A DNA stretch of 64,000 nucleotides, taken from NCBI GenBank assembly GCA_002786205.1, contig PEQM01000039.1, forward strand, positions 39,186 through 103,185. Reading direction: 5' to 3'. Below the pieces are notes generated by a model. The model was not told where the DNA came from. It searched no databases and worked only from the letters and a program-made list of their open reading frames with translations. A program made the translations under genes and the position numbers. Positions 1-8,577 of the stretch are shown here, piece after piece. Source of the DNA: Legionella sp. GTDB taxonomy: Bacteria; Pseudomonadota; Gammaproteobacteria; Legionellales; Legionellaceae. The stretch's first letter is position 1. Each line of letters starts with the position of its first letter.

Positions 1-1702
1 TTATTAAGCGATGAAACGCTTTAATTCGGAGAAAAGAAGTCAAGGCCTGCTGGTAAGAAACAGGCTTGACAGGACAAAGCAAGAAAGGTTCTTTCTGATA
101 CTCCTTGGGAAGATGCCATAGGAGATAGGAATGTTGAGAGAGGACCTGCGTCATCCAATCTTTGATGCTACCGCTAATCGGAGTTTCATTAAAAGATGCA
201 GCTTGACTCGCTTGCAAAAACAGCTCGCTCTGGTTTTGCAAAGAGGGGTCCAAATAGCCAAAAAACAGCGGATTATTATCCAACAGCACCTTCGCTATAT
301 GAGCATTCTTCAACAAGGGGGCAGACAGCGTTTGCAACAAATGGTGCTCTGTGCCGATTAAACTCAGCATTTGGGTGATAATAAGGTTCATTTTCGCTGG
401 ATCATGGTCTGTGCTTGCTTCACATAGCATCAGATCAAGAATAATCATCGCTGCTTCAATAAAACGGGTGTCTGTTTTTAACTGCCGAGGAACCATCATT
501 AACACATCTAGGCAGGTTTCGATATGGCTTAACAGGAGTTCAGGATACTGTATCAGCAACTGCACATTTTGACTTAATACATGATGAGTAGCATGATTAT
601 GCTGCTGTAAGCTTTCATTGACATGAAGCAGCTGCTCCAAAGAAATACCTTTTTTTAACCATACATCAGGTACGTGATCCGGCTTATTTTTTAAGGCATG
701 CAAGCTAAGCCAATACTGATCAACCACTAATTTTTCGCTAACCAACCGCTTGATGATTGGTTGAATTTCCTTTTTTGATTTTAAGGTAAACTCAAGATAG
801 TCTTCTGACATATCACCTACAGAATGGACTATCTCGGTCATCTTAACGCCGTTAAAATCAGCATCAATAGATCGCTGCAAAAGAACTGTTTTATCTGCTG
901 AAAACGTCACCGAACTCTTTTCCCAGAGGGTCTTATCAAGCTGTAGTGTAGAAATCAGTTCATCTAAATAATAATGGGTTAGGTTATCTGTGGCTTGTTG
1001 CTCATACTGTTCAAAAAAGGCAGGATAGTGCTTATTAAAAAATGATTGCAAAGCAGTCGTATCAATCATGCTGACATGCACATCCCAAATTTTTTCTGCC
1101 GTAGTGATCCCCAAATGTTCTTTATTCGCCAATTCAACCAGTTTATTGTAAGTATGGACATCTGAACTACCATAGGCTTGGTGTAGCAGATGCATCACCT
1201 GATTGCGTGCTTTAGCCAATTCGGTTTGTATCCAGTCGCCGTCTTTGCGATGATCTTGTAAGGTGGTATAAAATCGACCATTAATTCCAGTCTCACAGGT
1301 GCCTAGAGCATCCAGGATAGCCTTTAACAGGGTTTTTCTTTCAAAGGAATTGAGCTGATAACGTGCATCGGTATTGGTGTATAAAAAAAGAAATTCTTCA
1401 AAATAATTAACGCATTGTTGTAATGACAAATTATAGTAACTGACTGCCGTTTCCTTTCGCTTGCTGGTAAATGCTGATAACTCCTGGCGAAAGTGTTTTA
1501 ACTCTTCACAAGACATGTCATTTTCTTGCAATGAGTCTTTAAATGCTTCCATCAAGACAGTCCATTTTTCCTGCGTACTCATGCCCTGATAATTGGAAAA
1601 TTGAGACTCTAGCGTATCTTTTTTTGCTTGCAGATAATCTTTATAAGCAGGGACAGCATAAAATTTATTACTCGGCAGATAAAAGTTATTTTGATACAGC
1701 AT
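1..1702 (-). CDS. Large hypothetical protein, C-terminus beyond the window edge (possible Dot/Icm effector)
   Basis: The frame read from ATG at 1702 stays open to the left edge, giving at least 567 codons with no stop, so this is a partial gene and not a gap. An AGGTGG ribosome site lies just before the ATG, which starts MLYQNNFYLP. The product is soluble, mostly alpha-helical by composition, with no signal peptide or membrane segment and no catalytic motif I recognise. Residues around 115-150 (FERKTLLKAILDALGTCETG) look like a conserved helical block. The last visible part is leucine-rich. Large soluble orphans like this are common among Legionella effectors, but that assignment is inference from genus and size only. 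It is transcribed away from dsbB and has its own promoter candidate. Confidence 0.6.
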   Translation of the reverse strand, partial: MLYQNNFYLPSNKFYAVPAYKDYLQAKKDTLESQFSNYQGMSTQEKWTVLMEAFKDSLQENDMSCEELKHFRQELSAFTSKRKETAVSYYNLSLQQCVNYFEEFLFLYTNTDARYQLNSFERKTLLKAILDALGTCETGINGRFYTTLQDHRKDGDWIQTELAKARNQVMHLLHQAYGSSDVHTYNKLVELANKEHLGITTAEKIWDVHVSMIDTTALQSFFNKHYPAFFEQYEQQATDNLTHYYLDELISTLQLDKTLWEKSSVTFSADKTVLLQRSIDADFNGVKMTEIVHSVGDMSEDYLEFTLKSKKEIQPIIKRLVSEKLVVDQYWLSLHALKNKPDHVPDVWLKKGISLEQLLHVNESLQQHNHATHHVLSQNVQLLIQYPELLLSHIETCLDVLMMVPRQLKTDTRFIEAAMIILDLMLCEASTDHDPAKMNLIITQMLSLIGTEHHLLQTLSAPLLKNAHIAKVLLDNNPLFFGYLDPSLQNQSELFLQASQAASFNETPISGSIKDWMTQVLSQHSYLLWHLPKEYQKEPFLLCPVKPVSYQQALTSFLRIKAFHRLI

Positions 1703-1717
1703 GCGCCACCTGTAGAT

Positions 1718-1736
1718 GCTATCTAAATCAGATAGC
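1718..1736 (-). promoter_or_regulatory. Inverted repeat at the start of the left-edge gene
   Basis: GCTATCT and AGATAGC form a perfect 7-bp inverted repeat with a 5-nt loop, ending 16 bp before the ATG at 1702. It has no T-tract on the minus strand, so it is not a good terminator for dsbB. It spans the predicted transcription start and is better read as an operator or a 5'-leader hairpin. Confidence 0.35.
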
Positions 1737-1738
1737 GA

Positions 1739-1768
1739 ATGGTATCACCCCACAAACGAAGGTGTCAA
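1739..1768 (-). promoter_or_regulatory. Candidate sigma-70 promoter of the left-edge gene
   Basis: On the minus strand a perfect -35 TTGACA (1763-1768) is followed after 18 bp by TACCAT (1739-1744, four of six matches to TATAAT). Transcription would begin near 1731, inside the inverted repeat at 1718-1736. Confidence 0.4.
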
Positions 1769-1833
1769 ATAAAAGGCCAACCTGATATTTGTGTAATCTT
1801 TCTCGATCACTCCTGCGGCCTTGAAACCTTGTG

Positions 1834-2325
1834 TTAATCTACAGTTTGAGTCCGAACAAATAAATAAATACTGCCTAGAATCATCACGAAAAAATACAAG
1901 GCAGACCAGGCTGGTAAAGAAAGCCCTAACCATTGGCCACTGACTTCTGCACAATCTCCCGACCCCCAAAGCAAAGCATGGGCGACATCTTGCCATGGAA
2001 AATAATGCATTAAAATATTCAAGCCAGGCATACAAGCCGGTGCCGTGCCTGGAGGCAAAGATTGCAGCCATAATTGTCTTAGGGCAAAAAAGAGTCCTGC
2101 CGTCGCAATAAAAACCTGCAATAAACTGATAACATGCGCTTTTTTCAAAGTCCCCAAAGACAAACTCATAAAACCCAATAAAATAAAAACACAAATTCGC
2201 TGAGTGATGCAAAGAGGGCAAGGCTCCAAACCAAGAACATACTGACTGTATAAAGAGAAAAACAAAGCCAATGCGGTTAAGACCACCAGAAGATACTGTA
2301 TTTTTTTATAATGTAATTTAGTCAT
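1834..2325 (-). CDS. dsbB: Disulfide bond formation protein B (DsbB)
   Basis: Inner-membrane protein that re-oxidises periplasmic DsbA and passes electrons to quinone. The 163-residue length is normal for DsbB. The sequence has four hydrophobic segments, the first periplasmic loop pair C36-P-L-C39, and the second loop pair C98/C125, matching the two redox pairs of the E. coli enzyme. The start overlaps the end of the upstream cytochrome gene by 8 bp, so the two are probably translated together. Legionella effectors, secretion parts and secreted enzymes depend heavily on periplasmic disulfides. Quinone-linked DsbB beside a c-type cytochrome also suits a shared theme of periplasmic redox chemistry. 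Confidence 0.93.
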   Translation of the reverse strand: MTKLHYKKIQYLLVVLTALALFFSLYSQYVLGLEPCPLCITQRICVFILLGFMSLSLGTLKKAHVISLLQVFIATAGLFFALRQLWLQSLPPGTAPACMPGLNILMHYFPWQDVAHALLWGSGDCAEVSGQWLGLSLPAWSALYFFVMILGSIYLFVRTQTVD

Positions 2326-2692
2326 GATGAGGTAACATGTATTCCACTGCTGATTTTAAATCATCCTCAGTACACTCATAACAAGTTCCTTTAGCAGGCA
2401 TTGCATTTTTACCTTTTAAGGCTGAGGCTACCAATTCGTCTATCTCACGTCCTGACAAACGTTTTTCCCATTGAGAAAGTTCACGAAATTTAGGTGCACC
2501 AACCAACCCATCTCGATGGCAAACAACACAAAAACGTTCATATATTTTTTGTCCAGTCGATTCAGTTGCGTTGGGATTGGATTCAATTGCTTGAGACCTG
2601 TTATCTATAGAAGCTGTAGCAGCTAATGAATTGGCGTTTGTTACCATAACACCAAAAAACAATCCCCATACTATCTGAATCACCCAACGCAT
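2318..2692 (-). CDS. Cytochrome c5-like monohaem c-type cytochrome
   Basis: Small periplasmic electron carrier. The start is placed at the ATG at 2692 (MRWVIQIVWGLFF), which begins a signal or anchor helix; an in-frame start at 2710 adds six residues. Counting from 2710, the haem motif is C61-V-V-C64-H65, the likely distal ligand is M104, and C110/C113 match the extra cysteine pair typical of the cytochrome c5 family. The mature domain is about 80 residues after a low-complexity Asn/Ser/Thr linker. It overlaps dsbB by 8 bp and is divergent from hemC, so a haem protein and haem biosynthesis share one intergenic region. The exact redox partner cannot be told. Confidence 0.85.
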   Translation of the reverse strand: MRWVIQIVWGLFFGVMVTNANSLAATASIDNRSQAIESNPNATESTGQKIYERFCVVCHRDGLVGAPKFRELSQWEKRLSGREIDELVASALKGKNAMPAKGTCYECTEDDLKSAVEYMLPHHD

Positions 2693-2838
2693 AACCAACT
2701 CACAGAACAATACAAAGCATTATTGTTTCAGAAAGACGTAAAAAATACTAGAGTCTGTTGGCAATTGCCTGCTCTTAAGAAACCTGCATTGGCTTAAAAT
2801 CAATGATATGATAAGTAAAATTATTTACCTTTTATGCT

Positions 2839-3762
2839 ATGAACTCAAAAACAATCCGTATCGCAACAAGAAGTAGCCCTCTTGCTTTATGGCAAGCACA
2901 TTTTATTCAACAGCAACTGCAGTCTTATTGGCCTGGCGTACAAGTAGAATTGCTCCCCCTGATTACCTCAGGCGATCGATTTTTAAAAGACAAGCTTGCA
3001 CGCGAAGGGGGAAAAGGATTGTTTGTGAAAGAGCTGGAAGAGGCCTTATTGGATGGTCGTGCTGATTTGGCGGTACATTCAACCAAAGACATGCCAGCTT
3101 TCTTGCCAAAGGGGCTGGAATTGTCAGCTATTTGCCGAAGAGACAATCCTTTTGATGCTTTGGTGAGTCCATTATATGCACGTTTGGATGCCCTGCCGCC
3201 TCATGCCATTGTGGGGACTGCAAGCCTAAGAAGGCAATCACAATTACTAGCCTATCGACCCGATTTACAAATCAAATTATTAAGAGGCAATATTCAAACG
3301 CGATTGAATAAACTAGAGGCCAAAGAATACGATGCCATTATTCTCGCAGCGGCAGGACTTGAACGGATGGGACTTCATGACCGTATTTCAGAACTGCTGG
3401 CCGCCCATATCATGTTGCCTTCTTGTGGCCAGGGAGCATTGTGCATTGAAACGCGAACACAAGATCTCGTGATGCAGCAATTGATCCAGCCACTTCACGA
3501 CAGCAGCACCGCACTTTGTGTGCAAACAGAACGCCAAGTCAATGCGCAATTGGGTGGCAATTGCCATACCCCACTGGCTGTTTTTTGTACTATAGAACAA
3601 GACCTCTTATTCCTGAGGGCACGTTTATTCAGCAATGATGGCACCACCATGCTTGCTTATGCCGACAAAAAACCCTTGCACCAAGCCGCACTTTTGGCCA
3701 CAGCATGCAGCCAGGCACTCTTTGAGCAAGGAGCTGCTGCTTTGCTTGAGACTTCCAACTAA
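2839..3762 (+). CDS. hemC: Hydroxymethylbilane synthase (porphobilinogen deaminase)
   Basis: Condenses four porphobilinogen molecules into hydroxymethylbilane in haem synthesis. The 307-residue length is normal. The N-terminus IRIATRSSPLALWQA carries the conserved RxSxLA motif. HSTKDMP near residue 80 and the Arg-rich segment around 131-155 bind substrate. C242 in LGGNCHTP is the attachment point of the dipyrromethane cofactor. It is the first gene of hemC-hemD-hemX-hemY, and its TAA stop shares one base with the hemD ATG. No clear ribosome site precedes the ATG. Confidence 0.97.
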   Translation: MNSKTIRIATRSSPLALWQAHFIQQQLQSYWPGVQVELLPLITSGDRFLKDKLAREGGKGLFVKELEEALLDGRADLAVHSTKDMPAFLPKGLELSAICRRDNPFDALVSPLYARLDALPPHAIVGTASLRRQSQLLAYRPDLQIKLLRGNIQTRLNKLEAKEYDAIILAAAGLERMGLHDRISELLAAHIMLPSCGQGALCIETRTQDLVMQQLIQPLHDSSTALCVQTERQVNAQLGGNCHTPLAVFCTIEQDLLFLRARLFSNDGTTMLAYADKKPLHQAALLATACSQALFEQGAAALLETSN

Positions 3763-4502
3763 TGCGTACTTTAAATGGACTTCGCATTTTAAATACTCGC
3801 CCTTTAGAGCAAGGACTGGTCTTGAGCGAGCAAATTCATCAAGCAGGCGGCATTGCAATTTCTTGTCCATTAATAGCAATTAACTCCTTGAGCAATACGC
3901 TATTGCCTGATTTGCACCAGCTCAACCTGGCCATTTTTATCAGCGCCAATGCGGTTGAGTTATGTTGCCAACAACTAACAAGACAAAAGCTCATCTGGCC
4001 AGAACACATACATGTTATTGCTATCGGACAAGGAACGGCCAATAGTTTAGCAAAACATCATATCCACGTGCATGAGCTACCTGATTCACCGCAAAGCGAG
4101 CATTTGTTAACCCTACTGGAGTCCCAATCCTGGCAACAAAAACAAGTCGCGCTGTTTAAAGGCGAAGGAGGACGGCCGGTAATTGAAGAGTACTTACACA
4201 AGCAACAAGCCAAGCTCCATGTTGTAACACTCTACCAGCGTGTGCTTCCAGCATTAGATCGGCAATTTTTACATTCTTTATGGCGAGATGATGCGGTTGA
4301 TATTATACTGTTAACGAGCGCACAAGCGATACAGCATCTGTTTTTACTCTTTGACCCCAGTGAGCATCCGTGGTTAACCAGTAAAACCGGACTGGTTTTA
4401 AGTGAACGCCTTGCACAGATTGCAAAAGCAGCAGGGTTTAAAAAGATCATCATCAGCCATCCGAATCAGATTATTGATTCATTATTTGACTACAAGGACT
4501 AA
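3762..4502 (+). CDS. hemD: Uroporphyrinogen-III synthase
   Basis: Closes and inverts ring D of hydroxymethylbilane to make uroporphyrinogen III. The family is poorly conserved, but the N-terminal ILNTRPLEQG, the length (246 residues), the two-domain pattern and the position directly after hemC with a 1-bp overlap make the call safe. LLTSAQAIQHL in the C-terminal half is the usual conserved TSA-type segment. Translation is probably coupled to hemC. Confidence 0.92.
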   Translation: MRTLNGLRILNTRPLEQGLVLSEQIHQAGGIAISCPLIAINSLSNTLLPDLHQLNLAIFISANAVELCCQQLTRQKLIWPEHIHVIAIGQGTANSLAKHHIHVHELPDSPQSEHLLTLLESQSWQQKQVALFKGEGGRPVIEEYLHKQQAKLHVVTLYQRVLPALDRQFLHSLWRDDAVDIILLTSAQAIQHLFLLFDPSEHPWLTSKTGLVLSERLAQIAKAAGFKKIIISHPNQIIDSLFDYKD

Positions 4503-4505
4503 CTC

Positions 4506-5594
4506 ATGGCGAACCATACCTCTTCGACAGAACTCATAGAAAAAGAAGATGCGGCGCCCACTCCACCGCTTAAAAACCATTGCAAGACCACAAGCTGCCA
4601 TAAAATACTCACCCTCATGAGTACTTGTGCTCTAATCATGGCAGGCTATACCTATTATGCCGTTTACCAAATCCAACAAAAAACAGCACAATCCAATCAA
4701 TTGCTTGCGTCTTCTCTACAGCAATTCACGCAGCAGCAAGACCGCTTTCAACATCAAAACAGCCACTCAATAAATCAGCTTGAGGTGGCGAATGCTGCGC
4801 TAAAAGACCAAATTCAACGATTAAAGCAGCAGCAAGAACAGCTTCAGGGAAAAATTCCGGTACTGTCTCAAGACTGGTTGTTATTGAAAGCAAAACATTA
4901 TATAGAATTGGCACAGATTAACGCTCATTGGAACACGCGCTTTAATGATACCTCAACCACCATGCTTCTTGAACAAGCAGACCAGATTTTGGCATCTATT
5001 CATTCTGAACAGCTGTTTCAGATCCGAGACATTTTAGCCCAAGAAATCCTTGCCAGCAAAGCAGCACAGCAACAAGACCTCTCCGGCTTACTCCATCAAT
5101 TGGCCGCTATCCAACAGCAAGTAGATGCCTTAACGCTCGCAACACCACTCACAAAACAGAGCACCCCAGTTGCCAGCGCCAAACCCTTAATGCCAGCCTG
5201 GAAATTTCATTTTGACAACAGTTTGGATGTCTTAAAGCAATTGATCATCATTCGTCACGTCGAGCAAGATACGGCTCCCTTACTTTCTCCCATGCTGGAA
5301 TCTCTGTTTAAAGAAAGCATGCGTATTAGCTTGCAAGAGGCACAATGGGCGCTCATTCATGCCAATCCAGAAGTTTATCTACAGGCTTTAACGCAAGCAA
5401 TAAATACACTAAAAAAATACGGACCCACTTACCAAAACACTGCATTTTTATTACAACAACTTACTGATTTGTCTCATGTAAATGTCAGACCTGAACCTTT
5501 ATCAGTAGGAAAAGCCTTGCCATTACTTCATGCGCTTATTGCCAATCGCCAAGCAGAGAATGCAAAAAATCCCCTTCAAAAAACAGGAGAATAA
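4506..5594 (+). CDS. hemX: HemX-family membrane protein
   Basis: Inner-membrane protein annotated in many genomes as uroporphyrinogen-III C-methyltransferase-like, although it lacks the methyltransferase fold. The 362 residues show a charged N-terminus, one membrane helix at about 33-53, a Gln-rich coiled coil at about 55-120, and an alpha-helical periplasmic domain. It begins 3 nt after hemD. HemX is usually found with HemY next to hemCD in gammaproteobacteria and is thought to help organise tetrapyrrole enzymes at the membrane; the biochemical role is not established. Confidence 0.85.
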   Translation: MANHTSSTELIEKEDAAPTPPLKNHCKTTSCHKILTLMSTCALIMAGYTYYAVYQIQQKTAQSNQLLASSLQQFTQQQDRFQHQNSHSINQLEVANAALKDQIQRLKQQQEQLQGKIPVLSQDWLLLKAKHYIELAQINAHWNTRFNDTSTTMLLEQADQILASIHSEQLFQIRDILAQEILASKAAQQQDLSGLLHQLAAIQQQVDALTLATPLTKQSTPVASAKPLMPAWKFHFDNSLDVLKQLIIIRHVEQDTAPLLSPMLESLFKESMRISLQEAQWALIHANPEVYLQALTQAINTLKKYGPTYQNTAFLLQQLTDLSHVNVRPEPLSVGKALPLLHALIANRQAENAKNPLQKTGE

Positions 5595-5599
5595 ATATC

Positions 5600-6820
5600 A
5601 TGCTTAGAATTATATCTATTTTCCTTGTGTTATTAGGCTCTGTCTTTTTGGGTATTCAGTTACATAATGACCCAGGCTACGTGCTTATTGGTTTGAAGCA
5701 CTGGACTTTAGAAACCACTTTATGGGTTGCTCTGTTTGCTTTGCTTGTGTTCTTTGGCTTGCTGCATTTGATCCTGTATGCACTATTCAAAATCATAAAA
5801 ACACCAGGAACTTTACAACACTGGAATGCCCGTCGCCTGGCTCATAAAGCCCAGCGCATCACACGAAAAGGGTTAATAGAATACAGTGAAGGCTACTGGG
5901 ATAAGGCTAAAAAACATTTAATTCAAGCCATACCCAATACAGACATGCCCCTACTCAATTACCTTACTGCAGCGCGTGCAGCACAAAAAATGGGCGATAG
6001 CCAATTAAGGGATCACTATCTGCGACAAGCTCAACAAGCCATGCCCGAAGCGAAAATTGCGGTTGAACTCACTCAGGCCCAACTGCAACTGGCTAATGAG
6101 CAATGGGAACAAGCCTTGGCTACTTTAAGACATTTACACGATTTAGCACCACACCATCCTTATGTTTTGAAGCTCCTCGTGAAGTTATATCAACATGTTC
6201 GCGATTGGTCACAGCTTATTGCGCTGTTACCTGCTTTAAAAAAGCATAACGTCCTGCACTCACGTGAACTAGATGACCTAGAACGCCAGGCTTATTTAAA
6301 TGCATTACAAGAAACACAAAAACAAAATCAGCCACAAGAAGTCATCGCCTTTTTTGATAGCATGCCTAAATCGCTGCAACATCATATCGATTTAATCATT
6401 GCCCATGGCCACTATCTGCTAAACCATCGTTATAACAGTCAAACTGAAACCTTACTAAGAAATGCATTACGTAAAGAATTTCATCCTCGGTTGATTGAAT
6501 TGTATAGTCACATTCCGGCTAATGAGCAACAGGTTGCGTTTATTGAGTCCCTGCTGAAGAAAAATTCGCATTGCGCACCTTTATTGCTCTGCCTTGCCCA
6601 ACAAGCCATGACCAAACAATTATGGGGCCAAGCCAAAACGTATCTAGAGCAATCCATTGCTGTTTATCCTACACCGCAAGCTTATGAAGCACTAGGTATT
6701 CTCGATGAGCAGCTCGGCAATGCTATAGCCGCCTGTGCCCATTATAAAACAGGACTACAATTAACCACTCAAAACAGATTTCATTCTCTTGAGTCGAGTC
6801 AAGAGTCAAAAGATTGGTGA
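5600..6820 (+). CDS. hemY: HemY-family tetratricopeptide membrane protein
   Basis: Protein of 406 residues with two N-terminal membrane helices (about 5-22 and 40-65) followed by TPR-like helical repeats through to the C-terminus. The early helices and the following HWNARRLAHKAQRITRKGL segment match the HemY N-terminal domain. It begins 5 nt after hemX and ends the operon. It is unrelated to the protoporphyrinogen oxidase also called HemY in Gram-positives. A role as a scaffold in late haem synthesis is inferred from context. Confidence 0.87.
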   Translation: MLRIISIFLVLLGSVFLGIQLHNDPGYVLIGLKHWTLETTLWVALFALLVFFGLLHLILYALFKIIKTPGTLQHWNARRLAHKAQRITRKGLIEYSEGYWDKAKKHLIQAIPNTDMPLLNYLTAARAAQKMGDSQLRDHYLRQAQQAMPEAKIAVELTQAQLQLANEQWEQALATLRHLHDLAPHHPYVLKLLVKLYQHVRDWSQLIALLPALKKHNVLHSRELDDLERQAYLNALQETQKQNQPQEVIAFFDSMPKSLQHHIDLIIAHGHYLLNHRYNSQTETLLRNALRKEFHPRLIELYSHIPANEQQVAFIESLLKKNSHCAPLLLCLAQQAMTKQLWGQAKTYLEQSIAVYPTPQAYEALGILDEQLGNAIAACAHYKTGLQLTTQNRFHSLESSQESKDW

Positions 6821-6935
6821 TTACTTTGTAATGATTCGCCACGTTCAACAAAAAGCCATATTAAATGGATCTTTGGCATGGCGGTCGCAAAGCTGACTTA
6901 TCGCAAACGTATTCAAAATGCGATGAATAAATGCA

Positions 6936-8219
6936 CTACCGGAATAATAAATGGGTGGTCTCTAAATTTAATGGATTGTCTTCTGCTCTCTGCTGAATCT
7001 CATCCAATTTTTTTATTTTTTGTATTTGTTGCTTCATATCTTTTATTTTTTGATATGGATCAGGGCTAATATAATCTGCTGTTAAATAATTGAGTATCGT
7101 CCTGATATAAGCTTTTATCGAATAAGCTTTTTTAGATGATATTGGAATTGACTCTAACTGTTTTTGCGTTTCGTTAATACAATCATTTATCCGTTTATTT
7201 TGCTGATTTAATGTTTCTTCATCTACTATGTTTCCTTTATAATGATTTAAATAGTCTGCATTCACTCTTTCAAGATTGCCTCTTCCTATGGATATGATTT
7301 GTTTTACTTGAGAAATATCTGAGGACAAGCCAGATTGACTTTGACTTTCTTGTTCTAGTCCGTGCAATTGTCTAAGTAATTCATCATAACAACTTAACGC
7401 CTCGGTTATTTTTATTTTAACTGAATAAAAATGCTTTTCAGCAGGTTGAAACTGATCCAAATGCAATCTAGAGCTTATTATGGGCGATGTTTTCCAATAA
7501 AACTCTTGATCCTTTAATGCATTGATTCGATTGTTCAATTGTTCCAGATCTGTATGCATGTGCGAATACTCAGGATCAAATTTTAATCGAATGATTAACG
7601 CCGTTAAGTTCACTGAGTTATCAAATCCTATTTTATTTAATCGACTTTTTACTCTATTAATTTCCACAACTAACTCTTCATCGGTAGGCGGCTTGTTCTC
7701 TACTGACTTTAATAAAGTTGCTAATGTTGTATCAATATTATTTATTAACTCGTCTTTAATCGGGCACTCAAGCTCATCTTTTTTAATAGCACTGAGTAAA
7801 TTATCCGTACTTCCTGGTCTTTGTATAAAATAGTTGCCTAACTCTTTTCCATCAAAAATACCGACTTCTCTAAATAAATTCATCACATAGGTTTTACAAT
7901 TGTAATTCATCAGATTATAAGTATGCTGCTCTTTTTTATCTTTTTCTAATTTACTTTTAATTTGATTAAATTCTTTTTCAGATATTAAATAAGTTCTGTG
8001 TTTGGCTTGTGACTTAGAGCCATAAAGCAGGCGAGTGGCAAAGTTTTCTGTTGTCAGTTTTCCTGGCTTATCGAATATATCAAAAAAAGAATTTGATGGT
8101 GACAGCTTGCCAAAACCAACTTGCTCTACAATTTTAGTTGACTCTCCAGGGCTTGCCTGTTGCGACAAGATAAGGCCTGCATGCCCTTTCATTTCAATAT
8201 AGCCAACATGGAAGATCAT
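6936..8219 (-). CDS. Hypothetical protein with a papain-like (permuted NlpC/P60) signature and helical tail; effector candidate
   Basis: No named family recognised. The first 120 residues carry KGHAGLIL (H13) and, about 95 residues later, MNYNCKTYVMNLFREVG (C108). A His in a beta-strand followed by Asn-Cys at the head of a helix is the order seen in circularly permuted papain-like folds (LRAT, YiiX and DUF4105-type proteins), so a cysteine hydrolase or acyltransferase is possible. Residues about 160-427 are charged, helical and coiled-coil-like, with no membrane segment or signal peptide. The gene is AT-richer than its neighbours and stands alone between hemY and pnp, which suggests acquisition. 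No good ribosome site precedes the ATG at 8219. The Dot/Icm effector idea is inference. Confidence 0.72.
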   Translation of the reverse strand: MIFHVGYIEMKGHAGLILSQQASPGESTKIVEQVGFGKLSPSNSFFDIFDKPGKLTTENFATRLLYGSKSQAKHRTYLISEKEFNQIKSKLEKDKKEQHTYNLMNYNCKTYVMNLFREVGIFDGKELGNYFIQRPGSTDNLLSAIKKDELECPIKDELINNIDTTLATLLKSVENKPPTDEELVVEINRVKSRLNKIGFDNSVNLTALIIRLKFDPEYSHMHTDLEQLNNRINALKDQEFYWKTSPIISSRLHLDQFQPAEKHFYSVKIKITEALSCYDELLRQLHGLEQESQSQSGLSSDISQVKQIISIGRGNLERVNADYLNHYKGNIVDEETLNQQNKRINDCINETQKQLESIPISSKKAYSIKAYIRTILNYLTADYISPDPYQKIKDMKQQIQKIKKLDEIQQRAEDNPLNLETTHLLFR

Positions 8220-8490
8220 AAAATTATCATTGTGATTTTATTATAATCATAATAGCATATTAAATACAGAGAGGGCAATAAGCAATCAAATATGGATTGA
8301 TTGTATTTATAACCTCTTGATAATAGTTGCGCGGAAAAATTAGAATTGCATTTGGGTGCAAAGAGTGCACAGAGAACCAAGTACTACCGACAGGGATAGG
8401 TGAGCTTTTTTTGCAGTGACGTTCTTCAACAGGCGCCCAATACGGTAACTTGAGAAGTGTTGCGAATAGTTTCAATAGATTTTAAAGTGA
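8220..8490. other. Gap between the papain-like orphan and the pnp terminator; no convincing gene
   Basis: About 270 bp of AT-rich sequence. A 71-codon minus-strand frame at 8260-8475 begins with TTG, has no ribosome site and matches nothing I recognise. A TATAAT-like hexamer on the minus strand near 8238-8243 could serve the orphan's promoter but has no clear -35. Confidence 0.3.
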
Positions 8491-8520
8491 ATAAAAGGAG
8501 GACAACAGCGCTCCTTTTAT
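8491..8520 (-). terminator. Rho-independent terminator after pnp
   Basis: ATAAAAGGAG (8491-8500) pairs perfectly with CTCCTTTTAT (8511-8520) across a 10-nt loop, about 60 bp beyond the pnp stop. On the minus strand the stem runs into CCTTTTATTC. This ends the rpsO-pnp unit. Confidence 0.75.
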
Positions 8521-8577
8521 TCAATGATGGTGCGTATCGGTTCACCGCATTTTAAGTGCTGCAGGTGAAATTGACGA

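Noticed and set aside
6878..7069. 63-codon plus-strand frame after hemY
   Set aside because: Runs antisense into the 3' end of the papain-like orphan; no ribosome site and no plausible product.
8260..8475. 71-codon minus-strand frame between the papain-like orphan and pnp
   Set aside because: TTG start, no ribosome site and no recognisable features; kept only as a note on the gap.
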